Numbered from the stretch's first letter, positions 9,129-17,803 are shown. The stretch: DNA of 64,000 nt from Aquisalinus flavus (GCF_022559625.1 NZ_CP042288.1:124001-188000); one strand, 5' to 3'. The notes: a model not told the origin generated them from the sequence alone. Translations and numbers: made by a program.

Positions 9129-10070
9129 ATGCAGCCAGCGATGAGCAACCATTCCGCCGATCCAAATAGCGAGACGCTGGCCTTCAACCTGGCCCAGCCG
9201 GGCGATTACTTTGCGCTGTTGAAGCCGCGGGTGATGTCGCTCGTCATCTTCACCGCGCTCGTCGGCATGGTCGCGGCGCCGGGCCCCGTCGCCAACTGGC
9301 CGCTGGCGCTGATCTCGCTTTTCGCCATCTCGGTCGGGGCAGGCGCCTCGGGCGCGCTCAACATGTGGTGGGACTCTGATATCGACGCCGTGATGTCGCG
9401 CACCAAGGGCCGGCCGATCCCCTCCGGCAAGGTCCAGCGCGCCGATGCCTTCGGCTTCGGCCTGTTCCTGTCGGTGCTGGCGGTGATCGTCCTGGCGCTT
9501 GCGGCCAATTACCTCGCCGCCGGGCTGCTCGCCTTCACCATCTTTTTCTACGCCGTGATCTATTCGATGTTCCTGAAGCGCTCGACGCCGCAGAATATCG
9601 TCATCGGCGGCGCCGCCGGGGCCCTGCCGCCGGTCGTCGGCTGGGCCGCAGTCACCGGCACGGCGCCGCTGGAAGCGTGGCTGCTGTTCGCCATCATCTT
9701 TTTCTGGACGCCGCCGCATTTCTGGGCGCTGTCGCTGTTCAAGAGCGAAGATTATGCCGCCGCCGGCATCCCGATGATGCCGAACGTCAAGGGCGAGGCC
9801 CGTACCAAGCTGGAAATTCTCGTCTATACCGTGATCGTTGCCGTGATCGCGGTGACACCGGTCTTCTTTGCCTTCGCCGGCTGGCTATACGGTACCGTCG
9901 CGGTGGTCCTTGGCGCCATTTTCCTCGCCGGGTCGATCCGGCTTTATGTGGCAAAAGACGAGGCTGCGACGATGCGTGCCTCCAAATCTCTCTTCGGCTT
10001 CTCTATATTCTACCTATTCCTGATTTACGCCGCCTTGCTGGCGGAACATTTGCTGGGGCTGCATGGCTGA
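9129..10070 (+). CDS. ctaB: Protoheme IX farnesyltransferase (haem O synthase)
   Basis: A polytopic UbiA-type prenyltransferase that adds a farnesyl group to haem B, giving haem O for the oxidase. The [23 protein letters not shown] motif (Asn/Asp-rich Mg-diphosphate site, about residues 78-100) and a second Asp-containing loop ([13 protein letters not shown]) are present. Nine membrane helices are expected. The frame extends upstream to a TTG at 9087; I prefer ATG 9129 because AAGG lies 6 bp before it. A further ATG is at 9141. It overlaps the next gene by 8 bp. Confidence 0.95.
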   Translation: MQPAMSNHSADPNSETLAFNLAQPGDYFALLKPRVMSLVIFTALVGMVAAPGPVANWPLALISLFAISVGAGASGALNMWWDSDIDAVMSRTKGRPIPSGKVQRADAFGFGLFLSVLAVIVLALAANYLAAGLLAFTIFFYAVIYSMFLKRSTPQNIVIGGAAGALPPVVGWAAVTGTAPLEAWLLFAIIFFWTPPHFWALSLFKSEDYAAAGIPMMPNVKGEARTKLEILVYTVIVAVIAVTPVFFAFAGWLYGTVAVVLGAIFLAGSIRLYVAKDEAATMRASKSLFGFSIFYLFLIYAALLAEHLLGLHG

Positions 10071-10389
10071 CACTGACGACAAGAAGACCGACACCGCCGG
10101 GGACGACCGCAGCAGCGTTCAGCCCGAGGCTGCGGCTGTCGACCGCCCCGATAGCGGTTCCGATCACGTCTCCGATGGCGACGGCGAGGCAGAGGCGAAC
10201 GAGACGGAGCACCAGGACTTCTTTTCGGCCCGCGATGCCCGCGCGACCGGCGAGCATTACCAGATGACGCAGGCAGAACAGAAGAGCCGCAAGCGCCGGT
10301 CCATTGTCATCGCGCTTGGCATCGTCGCGTTCGTCGCGCTGATCTATCTCATCACCATGTTGCGTCTTGCTGAAAATGTCGGAGGCTGA
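10063..10389 (+). CDS. CoxF-like small membrane protein of the cox operon
   Basis: A 108-residue protein with one C-terminal membrane helix ([23 protein letters not shown], about residues 78-100). Its position between ctaB and ctaG and the polar-basic-TM-short-tail pattern match the small CoxF-type proteins of alphaproteobacterial cox operons. Those are usually about 50-70 residues. Here an extra N-terminal Asp/Glu/Ser-rich stretch (residues 1-60) precedes the conserved part and is probably disordered. The start overlaps ctaB by 8 bp; ctaG begins 3 bp after its stop. Confidence 0.7.
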   Translation: MADTDDKKTDTAGDDRSSVQPEAAAVDRPDSGSDHVSDGDGEAEANETEHQDFFSARDARATGEHYQMTQAEQKSRKRRSIVIALGIVAFVALIYLITMLRLAENVGG

Positions 10390-10392
10390 TCG

Positions 10393-10962
10393 ATGAACCG
10401 CAATTCCAAAACCGCGCTGACTGTCTGTGCCGTTGTCGCCAGCATGGTCGGCATGTCATTTGCTGCCGTGCCAGCCTATCGGGCCTTCTGCCAGATCACC
10501 GGCTTTGACGGCACGACCCAGCGCGCCGATGCCCCGTCGCGCACGGTCATCGACCGCACCGTCACCGTTCGCTTCGATGCGACCACGGCCGATGGCCTGC
10601 CCTGGCACTTCAAGCCGCAACAGGTTTCCCAGACGTCCAAGGTCGGCCAGACCAACCTGGCCTATTATGCCGCGACAAACACGTCCGACGAGCCGGTGAT
10701 CGGCACCGCAACGTTCAATGTTCAGCCAGCCAAGGCAGGGCTCTATTTCCGCAAGATCGAGTGCTTTTGCTTCACCGAGCAGGTATTGCTGCCGGGCGAG
10801 ACCATGGACATGCCGGTGACCTATTTCGTCGACCCGGCGATCGAGGACGACGACAATCTCGATGATGTCTTCGAGATCACCCTGTCCTATACCTTCTATC
10901 GCGACGAAAAGGCCGAGGCGCGCGAACTGGCGGCACTGCCGACTGAGGCTGAAGGCCTGTAA
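10393..10962 (+). CDS. ctaG: Cytochrome c oxidase assembly protein CtaG/Cox11
   Basis: A membrane-anchored copper chaperone that delivers copper to the CuB site of subunit I. It has one N-terminal membrane helix (about residues 8-27), a conserved Cys33 just outside the membrane (YRAFCQITG) and the copper-binding CFCF motif (Cys124, Cys126) in the immunoglobulin-like periplasmic domain. The 189-residue length is normal. Confidence 0.96.
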   Translation: MNRNSKTALTVCAVVASMVGMSFAAVPAYRAFCQITGFDGTTQRADAPSRTVIDRTVTVRFDATTADGLPWHFKPQQVSQTSKVGQTNLAYYAATNTSDEPVIGTATFNVQPAKAGLYFRKIECFCFTEQVLLPGETMDMPVTYFVDPAIEDDDNLDDVFEITLSYTFYRDEKAEARELAALPTEAEGL

Positions 10963-10970
10963 CCTGCCCA

Positions 10971-10993
10971 GGGCGGGCTAAAATGTCCCGCCC
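10971..10993 (+). terminator. GC hairpin between ctaG and ctaE without a T tract
   Basis: GGGCGGG (10971-10977) and CCCGCCC (10987-10993) form a 7-bp stem with a 9-nt loop immediately after the ctaG stop. No T run follows, so it may be a partial terminator or an mRNA 3' stabiliser rather than a full stop. Confidence 0.45.
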
Positions 10994-11011
10994 GAAAACG
11001 GCATTGACCGT

Positions 11012-11040
11012 TTGAAATTCCTCTACAAGCAGGCTAGAGA
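11012..11040 (+). promoter_or_regulatory. Possible promoter for ctaE
   Basis: TTGAAA (11012-11017) and TAGAGA (11035-11040) are spaced by 17 bp, 52 bp before ctaE. The 129-bp ctaG-ctaE gap contains only this and the hairpin. Weak match. Confidence 0.25.
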
Positions 11041-11091
11041 ACCCGTGAATGTCTTTATGACCTCGCGTTAAGATAAGAAGGATACTGCCCG

Positions 11092-12039
11092 ATGGCCGGT
11101 GCCGTTAAACACGATTATCACCTCGTCAATCCGAGCCCGTGGCCGTTTGTCGGCTCTATCTCCGCCATGATCATGATGCTGGGCGCCGTCACCTGGGCCC
11201 ATTCCGGCGCCAATGAAAATGGCGTCGAGATTGCCGGGCTGTTCGCGTTGAAGGGCAACTGGATCTTCTTCGTCGGTCTCGCGGGCGTTCTGTTCACCAT
11301 GTTCGGCTGGTGGCGCGATATCGTCGTCGAAAGCCTGAAGGGCGAGAATACCGCCCCGGTGATCCGCATCGGCCTGCGCTACGGCATGGTGTTGTTCATC
11401 GCCTCGGAAGTCATGTTCTTTGCCGCCTGGTTCTGGGCGTTCTTCGGCGCGGCCCTGTTCCCGGGCGCGGGCGATCCGGTGATGCTTGCCGATGGCACGC
11501 AAATGCTGAATGCCAATGGCGATCCGGCCTTCATGATGAATGAAGGCCGCTTCTATGCCACCGGCGCGCAATGGCCGCCGGTCGGCGTCGAGCCGCTATC
11601 CGCCTGGCAATTGCCGCTGATCAACACGCTGATCCTGCTGCTGTCCGGCACGACGGTGACCTGGGCGCACCACGCGATCACCATCGGCGACCAGAAGGGC
11701 TTCATCCAGGGCCTCGCCATCACCATCGCGCTTGGCGTATTCTTCTCCTTCCTGCAGGCCGTCGAATATTACGAAGCGATTGCCTATGGCATGTTCTCCT
11801 TCTCCGGCGGCATCTATGGCGGCTCCTTCTTCATGGCGACGGGCTTCCACGGCCTGCACGTGATCATCGGCACGATTTTCCTTGCCGTCTGTCTCGGCCG
11901 TGCCCTTGCCGGTCATTTCACCAAAGATCGCCATTTCGGGTTCGAGGCTGCTGCGTGGTACTGGCACTTCGTCGACGTCGTCTGGCTGTTCCTGTTTGCC
12001 GCCATCTACGTGCTCGGCAATCAGGGTCTGTTGTCCTAG
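11092..12039 (+). CDS. ctaE: Cytochrome c oxidase subunit III
   Basis: Seven-helix subunit III, which stabilises the oxidase against turnover inactivation. Family motifs: YHLVNPSPWPF at the N-terminus, WWRDIVVES, ASEVMFFAAWFWAFF, NTLILLLSGTTVTWAHHA and the C-terminal HFVDVVWLFLF. It is 315 residues, somewhat long. Part of the surplus is a 20-30 residue periplasmic loop after FPGAGDP (LADGTQMLNANGDPAFMMNEGRF), so both subunits II and III carry extra external loops here. Confidence 0.96.
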   Translation: MAGAVKHDYHLVNPSPWPFVGSISAMIMMLGAVTWAHSGANENGVEIAGLFALKGNWIFFVGLAGVLFTMFGWWRDIVVESLKGENTAPVIRIGLRYGMVLFIASEVMFFAAWFWAFFGAALFPGAGDPVMLADGTQMLNANGDPAFMMNEGRFYATGAQWPPVGVEPLSAWQLPLINTLILLLSGTTVTWAHHAITIGDQKGFIQGLAITIALGVFFSFLQAVEYYEAIAYGMFSFSGGIYGGSFFMATGFHGLHVIIGTIFLAVCLGRALAGHFTKDRHFGFEAAAWYWHFVDVVWLFLFAAIYVLGNQGLLS

Positions 12040-12044
12040 CGGCA

Positions 12045-12476
12045 TTGGCTTATTACCCGCCTGTTTCCCCCCTTGCAGCGGGCATGGCATGCAAATGCCC
12101 CCGCTGCGGACAAGGCAGGCTCTATGATGGCTTCCTGAAGGTCGCAGAGCGGTGTCCGCGCTGCGGCCTCGATTATTCCCGGGCCGATTCCGGCGACGGG
12201 CCGGCCATCTTCCTCCTGTTCATTGTCGGTTTCATCGCCGTGCTGGTGCTGGTCGTGCTGCGGTTCGGTCTGGGCGCGCCGGCCTGGGCGGCACTGCTCG
12301 CCTCGCTGGTGTCCTGCGTGGTTGCGACATGGATATCCATCCGTCCGCTGAAGGCCTATATGGTCGCGCTGCAATACGCCAACAAGGCGCGGGAAGGTCA
12401 CCTCAATGAAGAGGGCAGCGACTGGTCCGACCGCGACTGGTCCGACCGCGACCGGGACGATGAGGACCGGCCATGA
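12045..12476 (+). CDS. DUF983 zinc-ribbon membrane protein
   Basis: About 143 residues. It opens with an ALAYYPPVSPLAAG segment followed by a four-cysteine zinc ribbon (CKCPRCG ... ERCPRCG) and two membrane helices, as in DUF983 proteins that sit next to ctaE and SURF1 in alphaproteobacteria. The DYSRADSGDGPA and RPLKAYMVALQY motifs are characteristic. I place the start at TTG 12045, 5 bp after the ctaE stop, because it keeps the conserved YPPVSP region; the first ATG (12084) would remove it. The last 20 residues are hydrophilic and encoded by a short tandem repeat. The stop overlaps the SURF1 start (ATGA). Confidence 0.85.
   Translation: MAYYPPVSPLAAGMACKCPRCGQGRLYDGFLKVAERCPRCGLDYSRADSGDGPAIFLLFIVGFIAVLVLVVLRFGLGAPAWAALLASLVSCVVATWISIRPLKAYMVALQYANKAREGHLNEEGSDWSDRDWSDRDRDDEDRP
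12420..12449 (+). repeat. Two-copy 15-bp tandem repeat in the DUF983 gene
   Basis: The unit GACTGGTCCGACCGC occurs at 12420-12434 and 12435-12449, followed by a partial third (GACCG). It encodes DWSDRDWSDRD in the hydrophilic tail. The unit is a multiple of three, so copy-number changes would keep the frame. Confidence 0.9.
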
Positions 12477-13243
12477 CGTTCCGGATCAAGCCTGTCCTGA
12501 CGCTGGTCACCATCGCCGGTCTTGGCATCCTCATCGCGCTCGGCACATGGCAGTTGCAACGGCTCGAATGGAAGCGGGACCTGATCCAGTCGGTCGAAAC
12601 CCGCCTCGACCAGCAACCCGTTGCCTATGGCATCGCGCGCGACCGGCAGGCGCTGGGCGAGACCATGACCTATACGCCGGTCGCAATCTCCGGCACCTAT
12701 CTGCATGATCACGAGCGCCATGTCTTCGGCACCTATGAGGGCGAGCCCGGCTGGAACGTCTTCACGCCGCTGCAGGTAACCGCGCCCGGCGCGCGCAATG
12801 CGCCGCGCCATATCTGGGTCAATCGCGGCTTCGTGCCCGACCGGCTGAAGGATCCCGCCAGCCGCCCCGACGGGCTGGTCGCGGGGTTCGTGACCGTCAC
12901 CGGCCTGTTCCGTATGCCGGAAGAGCCCGCCGGCGTTGCCGGCATGGTCAGTGCACCGAGCAATCCCGAGGGCAACCAGTGGTATGTCCGCGATTCGCGC
13001 CTGTTCGGCGACGTCCCCGTCGTCAATGAGGGGGGCGAGACCACTGGTACGGTCCTGAATGAAGACGCGGACACCGGCTATTATATCGACAGTTCCGGCG
13101 CGGAGAATCCGGGCAGCTGGCCGCGCGGCGGCACCACGCGGGTCACCTTCACCAACCGGCATCTCGAATATGCGTGGACCTGGTTCGGACTGGCCGGGGC
13201 GCTTCTGGCGGTCTACACCATGGCCGCGCTGAAACGCGACTGA
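12473..13243 (+). CDS. SURF1-family cytochrome oxidase assembly protein
   Basis: A 256-residue protein with an N-terminal membrane helix (VLTLVTIAGLGILIALGTWQLQRLEWK, containing the family's GTWQxxRxxWK motif), a large periplasmic domain and a C-terminal helix (EYAWTWFGLAGALLAVYTM). WVNRGFVP and HLEYAWTWFGLA are SURF1 hallmarks. SURF1 binds haem A and helps insert it into subunit I. It closes the cox cluster, starting within the DUF983 stop. Confidence 0.95.
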   Translation: MTFRIKPVLTLVTIAGLGILIALGTWQLQRLEWKRDLIQSVETRLDQQPVAYGIARDRQALGETMTYTPVAISGTYLHDHERHVFGTYEGEPGWNVFTPLQVTAPGARNAPRHIWVNRGFVPDRLKDPASRPDGLVAGFVTVTGLFRMPEEPAGVAGMVSAPSNPEGNQWYVRDSRLFGDVPVVNEGGETTGTVLNEDADTGYYIDSSGAENPGSWPRGGTTRVTFTNRHLEYAWTWFGLAGALLAVYTMAALKRD

Positions 13244-13298
13244 TCGTGCCGGGCGGCGCCGGTTGCGCTGAGGGGCAGGGCTGGTAAGCTCAGCCATA

Positions 13299-14786
13299 AT
13301 GGTTTTTCATCTCAGACGCTATGCCCTGCACGCGATCATCGGCCTGCTCGCGGCACTCAGTATCTTTTCCCCCGGCGCCGTCACCGCGGCGATGCAGGCG
13401 GCGGCAGGCTGGTTCCTGTTGCATTTCGACTGGCTGACGCTTGGCGTCTCCTCGCTCGCCGTCATCGCCTGCTTCGTTGCTGCCATCGGGCCATGGGGCA
13501 GCATGCGGCTGGGCACGGAAGGCTCGAAGCCTGAATTCTCGACCCTGTCATGGATGTCGATGCTGTTCGCCGCCGGCATGGGCGCGGGGCTCGTCTTCTG
13601 GGGCGCGGCGGAACCGCTGATCTTCACCGTCTCGCCGCCGCCCGGTACCGCGCTGCCGGAGACGGAGGCCGCGATCAGCCAGGCTTATGCCCTGACCATG
13701 TTCCACTGGGCGTTCCAGGCCTGGGCGATCTATACCGTCGCCGCGCTCGCCGTCGGCTATATGGCGTTCCGGCTGGGCAAGCCGCCATTGCCCAGCGTCG
13801 TCTTCGGCTTCCTGCCGCGCTGGGCGAAGATTCTCATCGACATGGTCGCGTTGATGGCGGTGATCTTCGGCGTCATCGCCTCGATCGGGCAGGGTGGCCT
13901 GCAGCTCGGCGCTGGCGTCGAAATCATCAGCGGGGTTGAGGGCATAGACGGCCCGGTGCTGCAATCGGTGCTGATCCTGATCCTTGGCGGCGTCTTCCTC
14001 CTGTCCGCCTGGGGCGGGCTGAAGCGCGGCATCGAGCCCTTGTCAGGGTTCAACATGATCCTCGTCCTCGTGCTGGCAATCTTCGTTTTTGTCGCCGGCC
14101 CGACGCGCGAGCTGATTGGCACGATGGGCGAGATGGCGGCAGCCTATGTCGGCGAGATCGTGCCCCTGTCTTTCACCCTGCGGCCCGAAGGCGCGGCGCG
14201 CGACTGGACCCGTGACTGGTCGTTGACATACTTCCTGTGGTGGATCGCGTGGACGCCCTTCGTCAGCGTCTTCATTGCCCGGGTCAGCCGCGGGCGGACG
14301 ATCCGCCAGTTCGTGCTCGGCGCGATGCTGGTGCCGTGCATCGTGACACTGCTCTGGTTTGCGATCATGGGCGGCACGGCGATCTCGCTGCAGCTGGAAC
14401 AGGGCGTCGATCTCGGCGTCAGCGATTTCTCCACGGCGGCCATGGCGACCTACATGATGCTGGAGCAATTGCCACTGACGTTGATCACCCAGATCGTCGC
14501 CTTCACCCTGGTCTTCATCTTTCTCGTGACCAGCGCGGACTCAGGTGCCTATGTGATGGCGATGTTCTCTTCCCGTACCGATTTGTCGCCGCCGCGCTGG
14601 GAGCGGATTTTCTGGGGTGTGGTGCTGATCGCGTTGACCATCGGCGCGTTATTGTCCGCACAGGGACAGATGGCGACACGGGCCTTCGCGGTCGTCGGCT
14701 CGATCCCGCTCTGCTTCCTGTTGGCGGCACAGACCATCGCCGCCGGTAACACGATCTGGCGCGACTGGCGGGCAAGGAGTGAGTAG
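13299..14786 (+). CDS. BCCT-family transporter (betaine/choline/carnitine type)
   Basis: A 495-residue secondary transporter with 12 expected membrane helices. The family glycine motif is in MSMLFAAGMGAGLVFWGAAEP, and the tryptophan box of the substrate site is in YFLWWIAWTPFVSVFIARVSRGRT. It probably imports a quaternary-amine compatible solute or a related compound; specificity cannot be read from these motifs. The N- and C-terminal tails are short, without the long regulatory tail of osmosensing BetP. Monocistronic; the downstream gene is convergent. Confidence 0.9.
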   Translation: MVFHLRRYALHAIIGLLAALSIFSPGAVTAAMQAAAGWFLLHFDWLTLGVSSLAVIACFVAAIGPWGSMRLGTEGSKPEFSTLSWMSMLFAAGMGAGLVFWGAAEPLIFTVSPPPGTALPETEAAISQAYALTMFHWAFQAWAIYTVAALAVGYMAFRLGKPPLPSVVFGFLPRWAKILIDMVALMAVIFGVIASIGQGGLQLGAGVEIISGVEGIDGPVLQSVLILILGGVFLLSAWGGLKRGIEPLSGFNMILVLVLAIFVFVAGPTRELIGTMGEMAAAYVGEIVPLSFTLRPEGAARDWTRDWSLTYFLWWIAWTPFVSVFIARVSRGRTIRQFVLGAMLVPCIVTLLWFAIMGGTAISLQLEQGVDLGVSDFSTAAMATYMMLEQLPLTLITQIVAFTLVFIFLVTSADSGAYVMAMFSSRTDLSPPRWERIFWGVVLIALTIGALLSAQGQMATRAFAVVGSIPLCFLLAAQTIAAGNTIWRDWRARSE

Positions 14787-14791
14787 TTTGG

Positions 14792-14850
14792 AGTTAGTAG
14801 ATTTTAGTTGAGCTATACTCAGGCCCCGCGCCTACTAATAACTACTAACT
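14792..14850. repeat. A+T-rich inverted repeat between convergent genes
   Basis: AGTTAGTAG (14792-14800) is matched by CTACTAACT (14842-14850) around a 41-nt spacer, within an A+T-rich island between the BCCT stop and the OmpA-like stop. Possible bidirectional transcription end or repeat remnant. Confidence 0.6.
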
Positions 14851-14863
14851 ATCCCACTGCAGA

Positions 14864-15862
14864 CTATCTTTCCGTCAGCTTGAACTCGATCCGGCGGTTC
14901 CGGGCGAGATCGCCGCCCTGGACCAGCGGATGGTTCGAGCCGAAACCGGCAGCGACAAGCCGCCGTTCGGGCACGGAATTCTGGGCGAGGAAGCGCACGA
15001 CCGACATGGCCCGTTCCGACGACAGCTGGAGGTTATCCTCGAAATAGGCGCGGCAGCCCGGGCCCAGCGGCTGGGCGTCGGCATGGCCGTCGACCCGCAG
15101 CACCCAGTTCACCTCGCCCGGGATTTCGTCCTGGATGTCGAGCAGGACGACAGCGAGCTTGCGCAGCTCGGCCTGCCCCGCCGGGCTGATCGTCGCCGAG
15201 CACGACCCGAACAGGATATCGCTCTCGAACACGAAGCGGTCGCCGACGACGCGGACATCGTCGCGGTCGCCGAGCGCCTCGCGCAGCGCCTCGAAGAAGC
15301 GCGAGCGCACATCGGCCAGTTCTTGCACCTTGCGGGCAAGGGCCGCGTTGAGGCGCGACGACAGGTTCTCGATCTGCGCCTGCTGTTCTTCATCCTTGGC
15401 CTCTGCCGCTTCCAGCGCTTCCTGCAGCGAGGCAAGCTGGCGGCGCAGCGCGGCGAGCTGGGCGTTCAGGGTCGCGATCTCGGATTTCTGTTCTTCCGAG
15501 AGCGCCTTTTCCGCGTCCAGTTCCTCGGCGGAGGCAGCGACGGCACTTTGCGATTCGGCAAGCGCCGCGGTCAGGCCAGCCAGTTCATCGTCCTTCTGTT
15601 CGATCGTGTCCTGCAGCGACAGGACGCGCTGGCGCAGCTGGTCGCGCTCGGTCTCGGCCAGCCCCAGCTGGTCGGCGAGCGACGCGATTCGTGCCTGAAG
15701 CCGGGTGAGTTCCGTCTCCTTGGAGGTCAGTTCCTCGCCGAGATAGAACTGGGCGACGACGAAGATCGACAGCACGAACATGACGACGAGCAGCAGCGTC
15801 GACAGGCCGTCGACGAAGCCCGGCCATATATTGGCGTCCTGGCGTGAGCGGCGGCGGGCCAT
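14864..15862 (-). CDS. OmpA/MotB-like peptidoglycan-binding protein with coiled coil
   Basis: A 332-residue protein: one N-terminal membrane helix (LSTLLLVVMFVLSIFVVAQFYL, about residues 19-41), a long Glu/Leu/Ala coiled coil (about 45-190) and a C-terminal OmpA-like domain (NWVLRVDGHADAQPLG, LSSERAMSVVRFLAQNSVPERRLVAAGFGSNHPL, NRRIEFKL). The pairing with a MotA/ExbB-like gene 3 bp upstream suggests an ion-driven complex that spans from the inner membrane to peptidoglycan. No flagellar genes flank it, so a non-flagellar role is likely. Confidence 0.85.
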   Translation of the reverse strand: MARRRSRQDANIWPGFVDGLSTLLLVVMFVLSIFVVAQFYLGEELTSKETELTRLQARIASLADQLGLAETERDQLRQRVLSLQDTIEQKDDELAGLTAALAESQSAVAASAEELDAEKALSEEQKSEIATLNAQLAALRRQLASLQEALEAAEAKDEEQQAQIENLSSRLNAALARKVQELADVRSRFFEALREALGDRDDVRVVGDRFVFESDILFGSCSATISPAGQAELRKLAVVLLDIQDEIPGEVNWVLRVDGHADAQPLGPGCRAYFEDNLQLSSERAMSVVRFLAQNSVPERRLVAAGFGSNHPLVQGGDLARNRRIEFKLTER

Positions 15863-15865
15863 GGA

Positions 15866-16873
15866 TTACCGGTCCTTGCTGGAGGACTTCGGGGACCCTG
15901 ACGGGGGCGGATTATCTTCTGCCGGAACGCCTTCGATCAGGGTGCGGCCAAGCATGCGAATCTCGCGGCGCACGTCTTCACTGGCCTTGGTCTGGGCTTC
16001 CGACTGGGCGTTGGCCAACCGCGTGACGGCCGCCTCGATCCGCTGCAGGCCCGAAAGCAGGTCTTCCGGCTTGCCGGCGTCCATGGAAGAGCGGTCGCCG
16101 CCGCTGGAGGTCGTCACGGTTTCGGTGATGCCGGACAGCCAGTCTTCAAGATCCGTGTAGAAACGGTTCTGCGCCTGGCCGGCCTGGATATCGAGAAAGC
16201 CGATGATCAGCGACCCGGCAAGACCGAATAACGACGAGGAGAACGCCGTGCCCATGCCGGACAGCGGCGCCTGCAGGCCATTGATCAGCTGGCGGACGGC
16301 ATCGCCGGCTTCTGCCCCGCCGCTGCCGGACGAGGCGAGCGAGCCGATGACCAGCGCCACGGAGGAGACGACCTGCAACAGGCCCCAGAATGTGCCGAGC
16401 AGGCCGAGAAAGACCAGCAGATTGGCGATATAGCGGCCGAATTCGCGGCCCTCGTCGACGCGCTGGCCGAGGGAATCGAGGATCGCCCGGGACGAGGCCT
16501 GGGACAGGCGGCCGCCGCGCTCGTCGGCATCGAGCAGCATGCGCGACATCGCGCCGATCAGCGCCGGCGGGCGGGGCAGGCGGGTACGCGAGGGGTCGAC
16601 CGAGTTACGGAAGGAATTGACCCAGCTCACAGCCGGGCCGACGACGGCAGCCTGGCGCAAATTATAGATGATGCCCATGCCCAACACGAACAGGATCAGC
16701 CCGTTCAGGGCGACGTTGGCCCGGAATGCCTCGACCAGCAGGTCCGTCGGCTGCGGGCTCAGCGGCGACAGGTAGAAGCCGATGGCAGCGACACCCGCAA
16801 GGAACAGGACCATGTTGATGATGTAACCGCCAGGCCCGTTGAAGCGGACGGATCGGTCGAGCGAGCGTGACAT
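15866..16873 (-). CDS. MotA/TolQ/ExbB-family proton channel protein
   Basis: A 335-residue membrane protein with helices near residues 18-37, 55-72, 150-172 and 205-227. The LVFLGLLGTFWGLLQVV and LQAPLSGMGTAFSSSLFGLAGSLIIGFLD segments match the TM2/TM3 core of the MotA/TolQ/ExbB superfamily, including the conserved Pro/Gly and small-residue packing. The C-terminal cytoplasmic tail is charged and Pro/Ser-rich. It is transcribed just before the OmpA/MotB-like partner (3-bp gap). Together they are probably a stator-like energiser; the powered process is unknown. Confidence 0.85.
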   Translation of the reverse strand: MSRSLDRSVRFNGPGGYIINMVLFLAGVAAIGFYLSPLSPQPTDLLVEAFRANVALNGLILFVLGMGIIYNLRQAAVVGPAVSWVNSFRNSVDPSRTRLPRPPALIGAMSRMLLDADERGGRLSQASSRAILDSLGQRVDEGREFGRYIANLLVFLGLLGTFWGLLQVVSSVALVIGSLASSGSGGAEAGDAVRQLINGLQAPLSGMGTAFSSSLFGLAGSLIIGFLDIQAGQAQNRFYTDLEDWLSGITETVTTSSGGDRSSMDAGKPEDLLSGLQRIEAAVTRLANAQSEAQTKASEDVRREIRMLGRTLIEGVPAEDNPPPSGSPKSSSKDR

Positions 16874-17149
16874 GCGTTAATACCCCTTCATACAACACGG
16901 GCCCCCACGGTGACCGCGCTCACGCGGACAGGCCGGTTTCAGAATACCGGAAAACACCGCGCCGTGAAGCCGAAGCTAGCAATTCTTTGTGTCGCTTTTC
17001 CGCGATGTGCCCCGTTTCGTGACAGTTTTCCGGCAATTCTTGCGTTCGGCAGCGACTGGAGCCGGAAAGTCGCACTGGTTGCGCCAAGATAAAATATCCA
17101 ACAATCACAATAGGTTGGCAGTTTTTTGCCGGGCCAAGAGGCGAACTCT
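16874..17149. other. Intergenic region, no gene seen
   Basis: This is the left part of a 417-bp divergent gap between the ExbB-like gene (-) and the secreted protein gene at 17291 (+). It becomes A+T-richer towards the right. I see no credible ORF or RNA gene; it presumably holds the promoter of the ExbB-like operon. Confidence 0.6.
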
Positions 17150-17230
17150 GTGCACCTTTTAGGCACTGAGTGCATATTTTTCTTGCGCACTGAGTGCAGC
17201 CGTGTCACTATTGTGAAGGAAATGTGACAC
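17150..17230. promoter_or_regulatory. Array of palindromic operator-like sites
   Basis: The palindrome GCACTGAGTGC (mismatch only at its centre) occurs at 17163-17173 and 17187-17197, exactly 24 bp apart, preceded by GTGCAC at 17150-17155. A second inverted repeat, GTGTCAC (17202-17208) with GTGACAC (17224-17230), follows. All lie 60-140 bp upstream of the start at 17291. Cooperative regulator binding is an inference; the repeats themselves are plain in the sequence. Confidence 0.55.
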
Positions 17231-17290
17231 TTATGTTTCGTTTCGATGACAAATCTATACCGAACCCAAATTTATAAGGGAGCAAACATT

Positions 17291-17683
17291 ATGACCAAAA
17301 ACACTCTGAAGACCTGTCTCGCCGCTGCCGCCTGCCTCATCGCCATGCCGGCCATGGGCGCCCTTGCCGGCGACTTCTCTGCTCAACCGGCCAGCTATGA
17401 CAGCAAGGCCGTGAATTATATCGAATCGCGCCTGAGCAATGCGACCGGCGCGACCGTGCGCCAGGCGAGCCAGCCCTATCAGGTTGTCGCCAAGCTGAAG
17501 GGCAACAAGGACTATGAGTGCTGGGCTGTCGATTATGACGTCCGCGCCGATCTCGGCCGCTCGTCCCGCGGCGCCGGCACCTACACCGTGCTGTTCTACA
17601 ACGGCAAGCCGGTCGCCCTGTCGAGCGACCTGCGCAGCCGCGTCGCCCGCGTCCAGAGCGACGAGGTCTACGCCGCGCGCTGA
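17291..17683 (+). CDS. Small secreted protein of unknown function
   Basis: 130 residues with a clear signal peptide (MTKNTLKTCLAAAACLIAMPAMGALAGDF). The mature part is about 100 residues, basic/polar, with one Cys (YECWAVDYDVR) and strands consistent with a small beta domain (YQVVAKLKGNKDYECWAVDYDV, GTYTVLFYNGKPVAL). The ATG at 17291 has AAGGGAG about 10 bp upstream; the longer frame from 17246 would destroy the signal peptide. It is flanked upstream by a palindrome array and downstream by a strong terminator, so it is a monocistronic, probably tightly regulated gene. Family not recognised. Confidence 0.8.
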   Translation: MTKNTLKTCLAAAACLIAMPAMGALAGDFSAQPASYDSKAVNYIESRLSNATGATVRQASQPYQVVAKLKGNKDYECWAVDYDVRADLGRSSRGAGTYTVLFYNGKPVALSSDLRSRVARVQSDEVYAAR

Positions 17684-17705
17684 TCGGCGAGAGCATCTGA
17701 ACACG

Positions 17706-17736
17706 AAAAAGCCTCCCGGATCGGGAGGCTTTTTTT
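17706..17736 (+). terminator. Strong rho-independent terminator
   Basis: AAAAAGCCTCCCG and CGGGAGGCTTTTT form a 13-bp stem with a 3-nt loop, ending in T7 at 17730-17736. The A-rich left arm lets it work in both directions. Confidence 0.93.
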
Positions 17737-17803
17737 GTCAGGTCGGGTTGACCGGTCGCAGCTCTGCGCGTGACAGTTGTGGCGGGTGAGTTGAGGGACA
17801 AAA

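Noticed and set aside
14864-16873. Flagellar stator MotAB
   Set aside because: The long coiled coil in the OmpA-type partner and the lack of flagellar neighbours fit the non-flagellar ExbB/OmpA-like pairs better.
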